A stretch of 64,000 nt of DNA. Source: Cyclobacterium marinum DSM 745 (GTDB lineage: Bacteria; Bacteroidota; Bacteroidia; Cytophagales; Cyclobacteriaceae). Under the pieces are notes generated by a model. The model saw nothing but the letters and a program-made list of their open reading frames with translations. It was not told the DNA's origin and did no database searches. Shown here piece by piece: positions 53,449-61,374 of this stretch; the first letter of the stretch is position 1; each line of letters opens with the position of its first letter. The stretch spans positions 3,950,001 to 4,014,000 of the forward strand of contig NC_015914.1 of the NCBI RefSeq assembly GCF_000222485.1, in the 5' to 3' direction. The translations under genes were made by a program, and so were the position numbers.

Positions 53449-54750
53449 TCAATCATCTATGCTTGCCTCTACCATTTGTTTGAATTTCCAGCTTGTTTGG
53501 TCACCGGTACTTCCTTGGGTTTGTTTGAGTATTATTCCTATGAGGTTTTCTTTTGGGTCTGCAAAATATTGGGTGTTAAAATAGCCTCCCCAGATGAAAG
53601 TGCCTTGGGATCCTAAGCCGCCCTTGGCCTGCCCTTGTTCGGTTAACACACCAAAAGCCAAACCATAATATTGGTCGCCACCTCCATAGAGGTCTCCGGT
53701 TTGATTACCCATCATTGAGGCTATGGTTGTTCGACTCAAGAAGCGTTTACCGTTTAACTCTCCTCCATTAAGGAACATTTGAAGAAATGTTGCATAATCT
53801 TTAGCGGTGCTGGACAGTCCTGCACCTCCGGAAAAGAATGTTTTAGCTCCTTCAATAGGATAATTGACATCGTAAAAGGTATTGGGATAGTTTTCCCATC
53901 GATCGTTTACTTTATGCTGGATGGCTACTAGTCTATCCGACTTGGATGCAGAAAAGTAAAAGTTGGTATCGTTCATTCCCAATGGTATAAACAAATGTTT
54001 GAGTAAATAATCTTGAAAAGTCATGCCGGAAATGACCTCTACAAAGTATCCCAAAACATCTAATCCCAAGCTATAGGTGTATTGCTCTCCAGGATTGTGG
54101 TGAAGCGGTAATTGGGCTATTTTTAAGACTACATCTTTTATTGTGACAGGGGCAGTAGTAAATAGGTCTATGGTTCCGGCTTTGTCATAGATCATTTTCA
54201 TTCTTTCGTCCTTGTCTATGGCTCCATAGCCAATCCCTGAGGTATGGGTAAGCAAGTGGCGGATGGTTATTTCCTTATTGGCCGGTCTGGTGGTGTACGT
54301 TGTGTCTGCATATTTGAAATTTACCAATACCTTAGGGTTTTTAAACTCAGGAATGTATTGGGAAATAGGATCATCCAATCGGAATTTGCCTTCCTCCCAA
54401 AGCATCATCACAGCCGTTGAAGTGATTGCTTTTGATTGGCTGGCTATTCTAAATATGGCATCTCTTTTTAATTTTTTGCCATTGGCATCTGCATTTCCAT
54501 AAGCTTCATGGAAAACAATCTTTCCGTTTCTGGCGATGAGGGCAACTGCGCCCGGAATGGTATTGTCTACCAAGGATTGTTTTAACATATTATCAATTCG
54601 CTCCAATCTTTCTGAAGACATGCCCATACTCTCTGCAGGTGCCACACTTAAATGGGATGATTGCCTTGAAGTTGTCGTTTGGGCAGTTAGATGCAGGGTG
54701 CATAGCATGAAGGTTATGAGCCATATATAATACTTGCTTTTTAAAGTCAT
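53449..54750 (-). CDS. Serine hydrolase of the beta-lactamase/penicillin-binding family
   Basis: 433 residues with a signal peptide ending near LTAQ. The class C beta-lactamase fold is shown by the SxxK motif Ser104-Lys107 (ASQSKAITS), the YSL motif in QYTYSLGLDVLGYF (the usual third residue Asn is replaced, as in esterase-type members) and the closing FIWGGYFNT region. These enzymes are usually esterases or D-amino-acid peptidases rather than antibiotic-resistance beta-lactamases. It stands alone on the minus strand and converges with the GH20 gene. Confidence 0.88.
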   Translation of the reverse strand: MTLKSKYYIWLITFMLCTLHLTAQTTTSRQSSHLSVAPAESMGMSSERLERIDNMLKQSLVDNTIPGAVALIARNGKIVFHEAYGNADANGKKLKRDAIFRIASQSKAITSTAVMMLWEEGKFRLDDPISQYIPEFKNPKVLVNFKYADTTYTTRPANKEITIRHLLTHTSGIGYGAIDKDERMKMIYDKAGTIDLFTTAPVTIKDVVLKIAQLPLHHNPGEQYTYSLGLDVLGYFVEVISGMTFQDYLLKHLFIPLGMNDTNFYFSASKSDRLVAIQHKVNDRWENYPNTFYDVNYPIEGAKTFFSGGAGLSSTAKDYATFLQMFLNGGELNGKRFLSRTTIASMMGNQTGDLYGGGDQYYGLAFGVLTEQGQAKGGLGSQGTFIWGGYFNTQYFADPKENLIGIILKQTQGSTGDQTSWKFKQMVEASIDD

Positions 54751-55006
54751 AGTGGTGGTTATTATATAGATGTTGATGTTTGTGGGTTAAACTAATCAAT
54801 TTCTCTTATTAAATCATTTTTATTTTTACGATAGGTTTATTTTAACCTAATCCAATGGACGATATAATCTTTGCTTTAGCCCTGATTGACCAAAATAGGC
54901 AGTTAGGGATTCCATCTGTTAAGCCGAGATTAATTGATAGAAGCAGAAGTAAAGTCATGTTTTAAATCCCTAATTAATTTTCTCAGTCTCTTAAATAAGA
55001 CTAATT

Positions 55007-56050
55007 TTGAAAGACAAATTTTCAACTATTGTGGATTCAGAAAAGCAGCGCATTATACTTTGGTCCGTTGCTATCAGTATAATTTTACTGGTAGTTAAAT
55101 TTTATTCCTATCTATTGACGGGATCCAATGCGATTCTTACGGACGCATTGGAGAGTATAGTCAATGTGGTGGCTTCATTTTTCGCACTTTACAGTGTTCG
55201 ATTAAGTGCAGTACCCAAGGATAAGAATCATCCCTATGGGCATGGTAAAATTGAATTTTTTAGTGCCGGAATTGAAGGGACTTTAATTATAGTGGCTGGG
55301 ATTTTTATTCTTTACCAATCTTTTAGGTCGTTTTTGTTTCCTCAACCCTTGATTGAATTGCCTTTGGGTATGGTATTGATAGGATTTTCAGGGGTGGTAA
55401 ACGGGATATTGGGATATGTATTGCAACGAAAAGGGAAAGAGTTAAACAGCCTAACCTTGGAAGCTGACGGTAAACATATTTCCACCGATGCCATCAGTAG
55501 TTTTGTGTTAATTTTTGGCATTGGCATCATTTTCTTTACCGGCTGGTATACACTGGATAGCATAATTTCCTTACTTTTTGCACTTTATATTATTTACAAC
55601 GGATATTTTTTGGTCAGGAAGTCAGTTGCAGGACTCATGGATGAGTCCAATCCAAAATCTATCAATAAGGCCGTTAAAATTCTGAATAATCACCGGCAAA
55701 AAAATTGGATAGATATTCACAATATGAGGGTTCAGCAATATGGTGGAGACAACCATGTTGACCTTCACCTTACGCTTCCCTATTATTATGATCTCGTACA
55801 AGTACATGATTGTGTTCATGAAGTGGAGGAAGTGTTGGAAGAGAATTTGCCGGGAAAAACTGAAGTTTTTGTCCATGCAGATCCTTGTATTCCTGATCCT
55901 TGCTGCCATTATTGCCAAGTTGAGAATTGTCCCGTAAGAAAATTTCCTCAATCAAAGAAGATCAAATGGACTGCCGATAATATGTCTCAGAATCAGAAAC
56001 ATTACCATGAATTAGGTCAATTTAAAACTAACTCGAGTAAAAAGGATTGA
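55007..56050 (+). CDS. Cation diffusion facilitator transporter with Cys-rich C-terminal tail
   Basis: 347 residues, six membrane helices, a metal/proton antiporter that exports divalent metal from the cytoplasm. The start appears to be TTG 55007: a stop lies 12 bases upstream and no ATG is available. The first half-site reads TDALESIVNV (Asp46, Glu49, Asn53) in place of the common HxxxD or DxxxD, and the second is a normal HxxxD (His157, Asp161). After the cytoplasmic dimerisation domain comes a Cys-rich tail (DPCIPDPCCHYCQ then ENCPVR, five Cys). The tail suggests a metal-sensing or metal-loading site. Metal identity is unknown. Confidence 0.85.
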   Translation: MKDKFSTIVDSEKQRIILWSVAISIILLVVKFYSYLLTGSNAILTDALESIVNVVASFFALYSVRLSAVPKDKNHPYGHGKIEFFSAGIEGTLIIVAGIFILYQSFRSFLFPQPLIELPLGMVLIGFSGVVNGILGYVLQRKGKELNSLTLEADGKHISTDAISSFVLIFGIGIIFFTGWYTLDSIISLLFALYIIYNGYFLVRKSVAGLMDESNPKSINKAVKILNNHRQKNWIDIHNMRVQQYGGDNHVDLHLTLPYYYDLVQVHDCVHEVEEVLEENLPGKTEVFVHADPCIPDPCCHYCQVENCPVRKFPQSKKIKWTADNMSQNQKHYHELGQFKTNSSKKD

Positions 56051-56267
56051 ATTTTGTTTTGTAGTGAATGATTTAAAAAAATATTGATTCCTCAATATTA
56101 TCTATGGTATTTGACGCTTATGAAATTATTTAGCCAAAACATTAAGTAATCAATAAAATTAATAGTTTGAATTTTATTGATTTTGAAAATTATATTCTGA
56201 TATTATTTGTTTTTACGGGTTAATTTTAGTACATTAATAGTGTAAAATGAATTAAAATTTCGGGGAG
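56051..56267. other. AT-rich spacer before the small membrane peptide
   Basis: Very AT-rich 217 bp downstream of the CDF gene. No terminator for the CDF gene was recognised here, so the small peptide gene may be co-transcribed with it. Confidence 0.35.
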
Positions 56268-56348
56268 ATGAAAGATAAGCAATTCACCATACTACTAATG
56301 GTTTCAGCCCTAATCTGGTTGTTGATAATTGGTTTTATCATCATTTAA
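56268..56348 (+). CDS. 26-residue hydrophobic membrane peptide (putative)
   Basis: ATG 56268 to TAA 56348 encodes a 26-residue peptide with a charged start (MKDKQ) followed by one continuous membrane helix (FTILLMVSALIWLLI and IGFIII). A GGGGAG sequence directly precedes the ATG, unusually close for a ribosome site. A hairpin with a T stretch lies 60 bp after the stop. No family is recognised. It could be a small membrane regulator, a toxin of a type I system or chance; the amino-acid pattern favours a real product. No antisense RNA is evident by eye. Confidence 0.5.
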   Translation: MKDKQFTILLMVSALIWLLIIGFIII

Positions 56349-56407
56349 AAAGCCAATATATTTTTTCCTACATACGGACTTAGACAGGTTTTTCCGAAAC
56401 AAGTTTA

Positions 56408-56432
56408 AAAAGGGGCCATTCGAGCCCCTTTT
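56408..56432 (+). terminator. Terminator after the small membrane peptide gene
   Basis: Stem AAAAGGGGC (56408-56416) with GCCCCTTTT (56424-56432), 7-base loop. Usable on either strand; 60 bp past the peptide stop codon. Confidence 0.7.
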
Positions 56433-56468
56433 GCATTGGTTGATAAATCATCCTAAAATCAAAAATAA

Positions 56469-56507
56469 TAACCCGACCAAATCAATACTGTTGACTCAGG
56501 CGGGTTA
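56469..56507 (-). terminator. Possible terminator of the M3 peptidase gene
   Basis: Stem TAACCCG (56469-56475) with CGGGTTA (56501-56507), 25-base loop, 24 bp past the stop codon on the minus strand, with an A/T-rich tract after it. The long loop makes this uncertain. Confidence 0.45.
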
Positions 56508-56530
56508 AAAAGGTTGAATATATAGATATT

Positions 56531-58561
56531 TTACACTTGTAAACCTGCTCTTTTGATTAATGCGTCCGGTTTTGGTGCCCTTCCTCTAAAGCGTTTATAT
56601 AAAATTGAAGGATGCTCTTTGCCACCCATTGAAAGTATATTTTCTTTAAAGGACTTTGCAGTTGCTTTATCGAATACCCCTTTTTCCTGGAATAATTCGA
56701 AAGCGTCAGCATCCAAAACCTCCGCCCATTTGTAACTGTAATAACCTGCTGCATAACCTCCTTGAAATATGTGGGAAAATGAGGTGCTTATCATGGTATT
56801 TGGAACAGGGTCTAGTAAAGCGGTGGGCTTCATGACATCATTTTCAAATTCAAATACATCATCAATTGCATCGGGTGCAGTGGTATGGTAGGCCATGTCT
56901 AGTTGGCCCAGACTGATTTGCCTTGCCGTTTGAAAACCCTGATGAAAATTGGCTGCCTTTTTTATATTTTCTATATAAGATTTTGGGATAGGTTCGCCGG
57001 TTTCATAATGCTTGGCAAATAGGTCAAGGCATTCTTCTTCATAACACCAGTTTTCAAATATTTGAGAAGGAAGTTCCACAAAATCCCAATAAACATTGGT
57101 TCCTGACAAGGATCCATAAGTGCCCTGGGCCAGCATACCGTGAAGCGCATGACCAAACTCATGGAACAAAGTAGTGACTTCATTGAAGGTCAGGAGGCTT
57201 GGTTTTGTTTTGGTTGGCTTAGTGAAATTACAGACTATGGATACATGAGGCCTGTTTTCTTTGTTCCCAATCTTACGTTGCCCCCGATATGCTGTCATCC
57301 AAGCTCCATTTCTTTTGCCTGCCCGAGGAAAAAAATCTGCATAAAATACCGCAAGGTGATCACCCTTCTCATCTTTTACCTCATAGGCTTTTACATCAGG
57401 ATGGTAAACAGGAATAGCTTTATTTTCCTTAAACGTAATGCCATATAGTTTTTCTGCGGTGGTAAATACCCCGTCGATTGTGCGGTTTAATTCAAAATAG
57501 GGCTTGAGTAACTCATCATCTACAGCATACTTTTCCATTTTCAATTTTTCCGCATAATAGCTGATGTCCCATTTAAATAGTTTTTCAATGCCATCTGTTT
57601 TTTTCGCGAAGGCTTCAAGTTCCTTTAGCTCTGAAATAGCTCGTGGTTTTGCCTTTTCTAATAGCTCATCCAAAAAACTTAAGACTTTTTCTCCCCCTTC
57701 AGCCATTCTTTCTTCCAAGACAAAATCAGCATAATTATCATATCCTAAGAGCTTTGCTCGTTCATCCTTAAGCTTAAGGATGTTCTTGATGATTTGTCGG
57801 TTATCAAGTTCGTCACCCTTGGCAGATTTTGTGTTATAAGCAATGTATAATTCTTTCCTAAGTTCTCTGTTTTTGGCATAGGTCATGAAAGGGACATAAC
57901 TTGGGAACGCTAGCGTAAATATCCATTTTCCTTCTTTTCCTTTCTCTTGAGCCGTTTGTGCAGCAGCTTCGATCAATCCATCAGGCAGGCCTTCAAGGTC
58001 TTTGGCTTCAGCTACCACCAGCTCGTATTTATTGGTTTCTTTCAATACATTTTCCCCGAAGTGTAAGCCAAGTTTAGATAATTCTTGGTCAATGGCTCGA
58101 AGCCTATCTTTGTCATCTCCTTTTAAAAGCGCTCCATTTCTTATAAAAGATTTGTAACTTTTTTCCAGAAGTGTGCTTTGTTCCGGGGTTAACTTGAGTT
58201 GGTCTCTTTGATCAAAAACAGCTTTAACTCTTTTGAAAAGAGTTTCATCCAATAGGATGTCATTGCTGTGAGCAGACAAAAGTGGAGAAATCTCTCTGGC
58301 CAATTGTTGTATTTCATCATTGGTTTCAGCTGCATTAATATTAAAAAAAATTGAAGCTGCTCTTGAAAGTTTTTCACCGGAATTTTCTAAAGCTACGATG
58401 GTGTTTTCGAAATCCGGTGGAGTAGATGTTTTAATCTTTTTTATCTCTTCTTTAACTTCTGCTATACCATTTTGAATGGCCGGAAGAAAATGTTCATTTT
58501 TTATTTTATCAAATGGAGCCGTTTCAAACGGTGTATTAAATTTTGCCAATAATGGATTCAT
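56531..58561 (-). CDS. M3 family oligopeptidase (Dcp/PrlC-like)
   Basis: 676 residues, cytoplasmic zinc metallopeptidase of family M3 that degrades short peptides. The zinc motif HEFGH lies at residues 467-471 (LFHEFGHALHGM), and the third ligand Glu is expected in the following helix (FVELPSQIFENWCYE). The N-terminal half is helical (FENTIVALENSGEKLSRA, typical of Dcp and oligopeptidase A). No signal peptide. It diverges from the DinB gene across only 45 bp, where two tandem CAAAATTA sequences provide minus-strand -7-like elements. Confidence 0.94.
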   Translation of the reverse strand: MNPLLAKFNTPFETAPFDKIKNEHFLPAIQNGIAEVKEEIKKIKTSTPPDFENTIVALENSGEKLSRAASIFFNINAAETNDEIQQLAREISPLLSAHSNDILLDETLFKRVKAVFDQRDQLKLTPEQSTLLEKSYKSFIRNGALLKGDDKDRLRAIDQELSKLGLHFGENVLKETNKYELVVAEAKDLEGLPDGLIEAAAQTAQEKGKEGKWIFTLAFPSYVPFMTYAKNRELRKELYIAYNTKSAKGDELDNRQIIKNILKLKDERAKLLGYDNYADFVLEERMAEGGEKVLSFLDELLEKAKPRAISELKELEAFAKKTDGIEKLFKWDISYYAEKLKMEKYAVDDELLKPYFELNRTIDGVFTTAEKLYGITFKENKAIPVYHPDVKAYEVKDEKGDHLAVFYADFFPRAGKRNGAWMTAYRGQRKIGNKENRPHVSIVCNFTKPTKTKPSLLTFNEVTTLFHEFGHALHGMLAQGTYGSLSGTNVYWDFVELPSQIFENWCYEEECLDLFAKHYETGEPIPKSYIENIKKAANFHQGFQTARQISLGQLDMAYHTTAPDAIDDVFEFENDVMKPTALLDPVPNTMISTSFSHIFQGGYAAGYYSYKWAEVLDADAFELFQEKGVFDKATAKSFKENILSMGGKEHPSILYKRFRGRAPKPDALIKRAGLQV

Positions 58562-58606
58562 ATCGAATGATTATATTTAAATTTATCCTACAAAATTAAC
58601 AAAATT

Positions 58607-59140
58607 ATGGAGACTACTAAAGGACCTAAATTTCCCCTGCCAAAAGAGTACCCGCTCTTTTACAAAGGTTATATTGATTTGGTGGCTGAAAAGGATTTGA
58701 AGACCTTGTCCCTAGCGCAAGAACAATTTGTTAAAAACTTATTCGGTAATTTGACGACCGAGAAAGCTTTACTTAGTTACGAAACAAATAAGTGGTCTTT
58801 TAATGAATTGTTGGGGCATATTATTGACACCGAGAAAATAATGCATTTCAGAGCCTTGAGTATAAGCCGAGGTGAAAAAAGTGACTTTCCGGGATTCGAT
58901 CAAGATAATTATGTCAAAACGGCAGCTTTTAATGCTCAGCCAATTGATAAATTATTGGATACTTTTTTGTTGCATCGCAAATTGCTTTGGAACTTTATCG
59001 AAGCCATTCCGGAGGATCAAATCAACAATATCGGATCTGTAGACGCTAAACCTATGTCCCTTAGCGCTCTATTATACATTATTTTTGGGCATATGGAACA
59101 CCATATATCCATTATCAAAAATTATTATCTGTCATTGTAA
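58607..59140 (+). CDS. DinB-like (YfiT/DinB_2) metal-binding protein
   Basis: 177 residues forming a DinB-type four-helix bundle. Likely metal ligands are the His in NELLGHIIDTEKIMHFRAL (about residues 68-86) and the His pair in IFGHMEHHISIIKNYY at the C-terminus. The family includes thiol transferases and proteins of unknown role in Bacteroidota. It is followed after 84 bp by the thioredoxin gene on the same strand, so the two may be co-transcribed and share a thiol-related role, which is speculative. Confidence 0.85.
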   Translation: METTKGPKFPLPKEYPLFYKGYIDLVAEKDLKTLSLAQEQFVKNLFGNLTTEKALLSYETNKWSFNELLGHIIDTEKIMHFRALSISRGEKSDFPGFDQDNYVKTAAFNAQPIDKLLDTFLLHRKLLWNFIEAIPEDQINNIGSVDAKPMSLSALLYIIFGHMEHHISIIKNYYLSL

Positions 59141-59224
59141 GAGTTGGCTTTTACTTTGTGAGGTAAATCACTGATGTTTTCCTATGAAAACAATAATTTT
59201 GTTTTAGATTTAAAGCGTACAGAT

Positions 59225-59542
59225 ATGGCAAAGGGAAAAAGTTTTTCGGAAATAATCAAAGGAAATCAACCAGTATTGGTGGACTTTTACGCCACCTGGT
59301 GCGGTCCTTGTAAAATGATGCAACCTATTCTTACAGAAACGGCAGGGAAAGTTGGTGGGAAAGCAAAAATTATAAAAATTGATGTGGATAAAAACCCGAT
59401 GGCAGCCAGTAGGTTTCAGGTAAAAAGCGTTCCTACACTGATTTTGTTCCAAAAAGGTAAGGTGGTGTGGAGAAAAGCAGGGGTAGTTCAAAGCCATCAG
59501 CTAATCCACATAATCAATAAGCAAGTAGAAACAGCTTCATAA
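59225..59542 (+). CDS. trxA: Thioredoxin
   Basis: 105 residues from ATG 59225; the open frame runs 17 codons further upstream, but the shorter start gives the normal thioredoxin length. The active site is WCGPC (Cys26, Cys29) in YATWCGPCKMMQP, and the cis-Pro loop is VKSVPTLILFQKG. It reduces protein disulfides in the cytoplasm. No signal peptide. It follows the DinB gene and converges with the DUF4442 gene 16 bp away, with no terminator visible between them. Confidence 0.94.
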   Translation: MAKGKSFSEIIKGNQPVLVDFYATWCGPCKMMQPILTETAGKVGGKAKIIKIDVDKNPMAASRFQVKSVPTLILFQKGKVVWRKAGVVQSHQLIHIINKQVETAS

Positions 59543-59558
59543 TAAGGGTGTTGTAGCC

Positions 59559-60038
59559 TTATTTTCTTTTAAAAGACCAGGTAATCTCAAATTTGGCTAC
59601 GATTTCATTATTGGGGTTGTGGCCAAATATTGTTGTTTTGAAAGTGGCAAAATCTCCTTTTTTACTCAGACCTGCAATTGTTTCATTGATCTGAAGGCCA
59701 TCTTCACATTTCATCACAATAGTATTGTTTGCTTTTTTAAGGAATTGAGCATTCATATCAACCACAAGCATAGAAAAATTTCCATTTCCTGCCAGGTGCA
59801 ATTTGCAAAGTAATCCGGAAGACAATTCAGCGGCGCCATTCAATGCCGCGAAATAAATGGATTTGAACGGGTTTTGGGTTCGCCAATTATAAGGTAAAGT
59901 TGTGTGACAGGATTCCAAATCAATATTTTTAACCCTTACACCCCAAAAAATAATAGAAGGAAGGTTTTTTAGCATATACCCAAAAAATGAAATAGGTTGG
60001 GTGACCATACGGGCAAAGGACTGTTGATGCTTGTTCAT
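59559..60038 (-). CDS. DUF4442 hotdog-fold protein (possible thioesterase)
   Basis: About 159 residues from ATG 60038 (MNKHQQSFARMVTQP); ATGs at 60056 and 60077 are in frame. The DUF4442 pattern includes LPYNWRTQNPFKSIYFAAL and NGAAELSSGLLC near the middle, and WSFKRK at the end. This family has the hotdog thioesterase fold, resembling PaaI/YiiD-type acyl-CoA thioesterases, but catalysis is not established. Cytoplasmic, single gene. Confidence 0.82.
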   Translation of the reverse strand: MNKHQQSFARMVTQPISFFGYMLKNLPSIIFWGVRVKNIDLESCHTTLPYNWRTQNPFKSIYFAALNGAAELSSGLLCKLHLAGNGNFSMLVVDMNAQFLKKANNTIVMKCEDGLQINETIAGLSKKGDFATFKTTIFGHNPNNEIVAKFEITWSFKRK

Positions 60039-60526
60039 GGGTATTAATTTAAACATATAAAATGAAGAATACAGCAACCGAGTTAAATTTTAATTGTTGA
60101 ACTCGTAATATTCAATAGATAATTTTTATGGACTGATATCCCTTCAAAACCAGTCACTCCGCGGCTGTTTTCTAACCCACCTTTCAACAGACAAGTTCAC
60201 AATAGTGCAATAGTGGTGCTATTCTGAAATCCCCAAAAAACAGGCCCCTTGTAAAAACTAGCCTCCCTAAAAACCACAGGAAAGCCGATTTATTCCGGAT
60301 TAATAAATCATTTAATCCATGTTGGGACATAGCATTGCCTCCCTTTGGTTCGATCAAAGAAGGAGCCAAAAAATCGCAGCACGAAACTCCTAAGGCTTAA
60401 GTTTTAACTACGGTTCCAATAATATGCACTAGAATTCGAACAAAGTACCTATTTTTGCCCTTACTATTTATCTGGCACCTTTTTTGGAGCTTACTTGTTG
60501 TTATCTTGATCTGAAAATTATTACAC
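60039..60526. other. GC-richer non-coding region upstream of the M48 gene
   Basis: 488 bp. The part at 60150-60410 is richer in G+C than other spacers and shows no credible gene; a 61-codon minus-strand frame there looks like chance or a decayed repeat. GGTGCTATTCTGAAATC at 60215-60231 resembles GGTGCCGCTATGGTGAAATC at 31785-31804 in the spacer after araA. TATTTTTGC at 60450-60458 is a plus-strand -7-like element for the M48 gene without a -33 partner. Confidence 0.4.
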
Positions 60527-61327
60527 ATGAAAAAAATATTAACACTTCTTTTTGTAGGCCTTATAGTCTATGGTTGTGCAACAGTACCATTAAGTGGCAG
60601 GAAGCAGCTTAGCATTGTTAGTAATTCTGAAGTTTTACCATTGGCTTATGATCAGTATGGACAGGTATTGAAGGAGAGCAAGGTGCTTACCAATACCAAA
60701 GAAGGACAGCAGGTGGTGGAAGTAGGCAATCGGATAGCAAATGCTGTAGATACCTACTTGAAGGACAACGGTTATTCTTCGATAACAGAAGGTTTTGAAT
60801 GGGACTTTAATTTATTGGAGAGTGATCAGGTTAATGCTTGGTGTATGCCGGGAGGAAAAGTAGCTTTTTATACTGGAATTCTACCTATCTGTGAAGATGA
60901 AACAGGTATTGCCGTGGTGATGGGCCATGAGGTGGCACATGCCATTGCCAGCCATGCCCGAGAAAGAATGTCTCAAGGATTGGTTGCCAATGGATTAATT
61001 GGTGGTCTCCAAGTGGCCATGGGTGAAAATCCAAGCTTAACTGAAACCATATTTTTGCAAGCAGTAGGAATCGGTGGTCAAGTTGGAATGCTGAAATTTG
61101 GCAGGGACCAAGAATTGGAAGCCGATCAATTGGGTTTAATTTTCATGTCCATTGCCGGATATGATCCTCGGGAAGCTCCGGATTTTTGGGAAAGAATGAA
61201 TGCACAATCAGATGCATCTTCAAGACCACCTGAGTTTTTATCTACTCACCCCGGTCCGGAAAAAAGAATAGCTAAGCTGAACAATCAAATGGATGAAGCT
61301 TTAAAGTATTATAACAAAGAGAAATAA
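60527..61327 (+). CDS. M48 family metallopeptidase lipoprotein (BepA/LoiP-like)
   Basis: 266 residues with a lipoprotein signal ending in VYGC, followed by TVPLSGRKQL, typical of this family. The zinc motif is HEVAH (residues 134-138) and the third ligand is Glu196 in ELEADQLGL. Substrate-side residues WCMPGGKVAFYTGIL are present. Relatives in the periplasm degrade or assist folding of outer-membrane proteins under stress. It lacks the C-terminal TPR domain of BepA, so LoiP-like quality control is more likely. Monocistronic, with a shared convergent terminator. Confidence 0.92.
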   Translation: MKKILTLLFVGLIVYGCATVPLSGRKQLSIVSNSEVLPLAYDQYGQVLKESKVLTNTKEGQQVVEVGNRIANAVDTYLKDNGYSSITEGFEWDFNLLESDQVNAWCMPGGKVAFYTGILPICEDETGIAVVMGHEVAHAIASHARERMSQGLVANGLIGGLQVAMGENPSLTETIFLQAVGIGGQVGMLKFGRDQELEADQLGLIFMSIAGYDPREAPDFWERMNAQSDASSRPPEFLSTHPGPEKRIAKLNNQMDEALKYYNKEK

Positions 61328-61335
61328 AATTTTAG

Positions 61336-61367
61336 AACCTCTCTAATTTCATAGAGAGGTTTTTTTT
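61336..61367 (+). terminator. Intrinsic terminator of the M48 gene
   Basis: Stem AACCTCTCTA (61336-61345) with TAGAGAGGTT (61352-61361), 6-base loop, then an eight-T run. It lies just before the convergent GH31 stop and may serve both genes. Confidence 0.9.
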
Positions 61368-61374
61368 GCCTTAT

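Noticed and set aside
53449..54750. Reading the serine hydrolase as an antibiotic-resistance beta-lactamase
   Set aside because: The YxN motif is YSL and the overall pattern is of the esterase/peptidase members of the family, so resistance is not supported.
55002..55009. TAATTTTG promoter-like element at the CDF start
   Set aside because: It overlaps the start codon itself and has no upstream TTG, so it cannot be the promoter of that gene.
58591..58607. Tandem CAAAATTA sequences between the M3 peptidase and DinB genes
   Set aside because: They match minus-strand -7 elements, but no -33 element is present at either; AT-rich DNA gives such matches often.
60184..60369. Minus-strand frame of 61 codons in the spacer before the M48 gene
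   Set aside because: No motif, no signal for translation, and rich in rare-looking residues; more likely a decayed repeat or chance.
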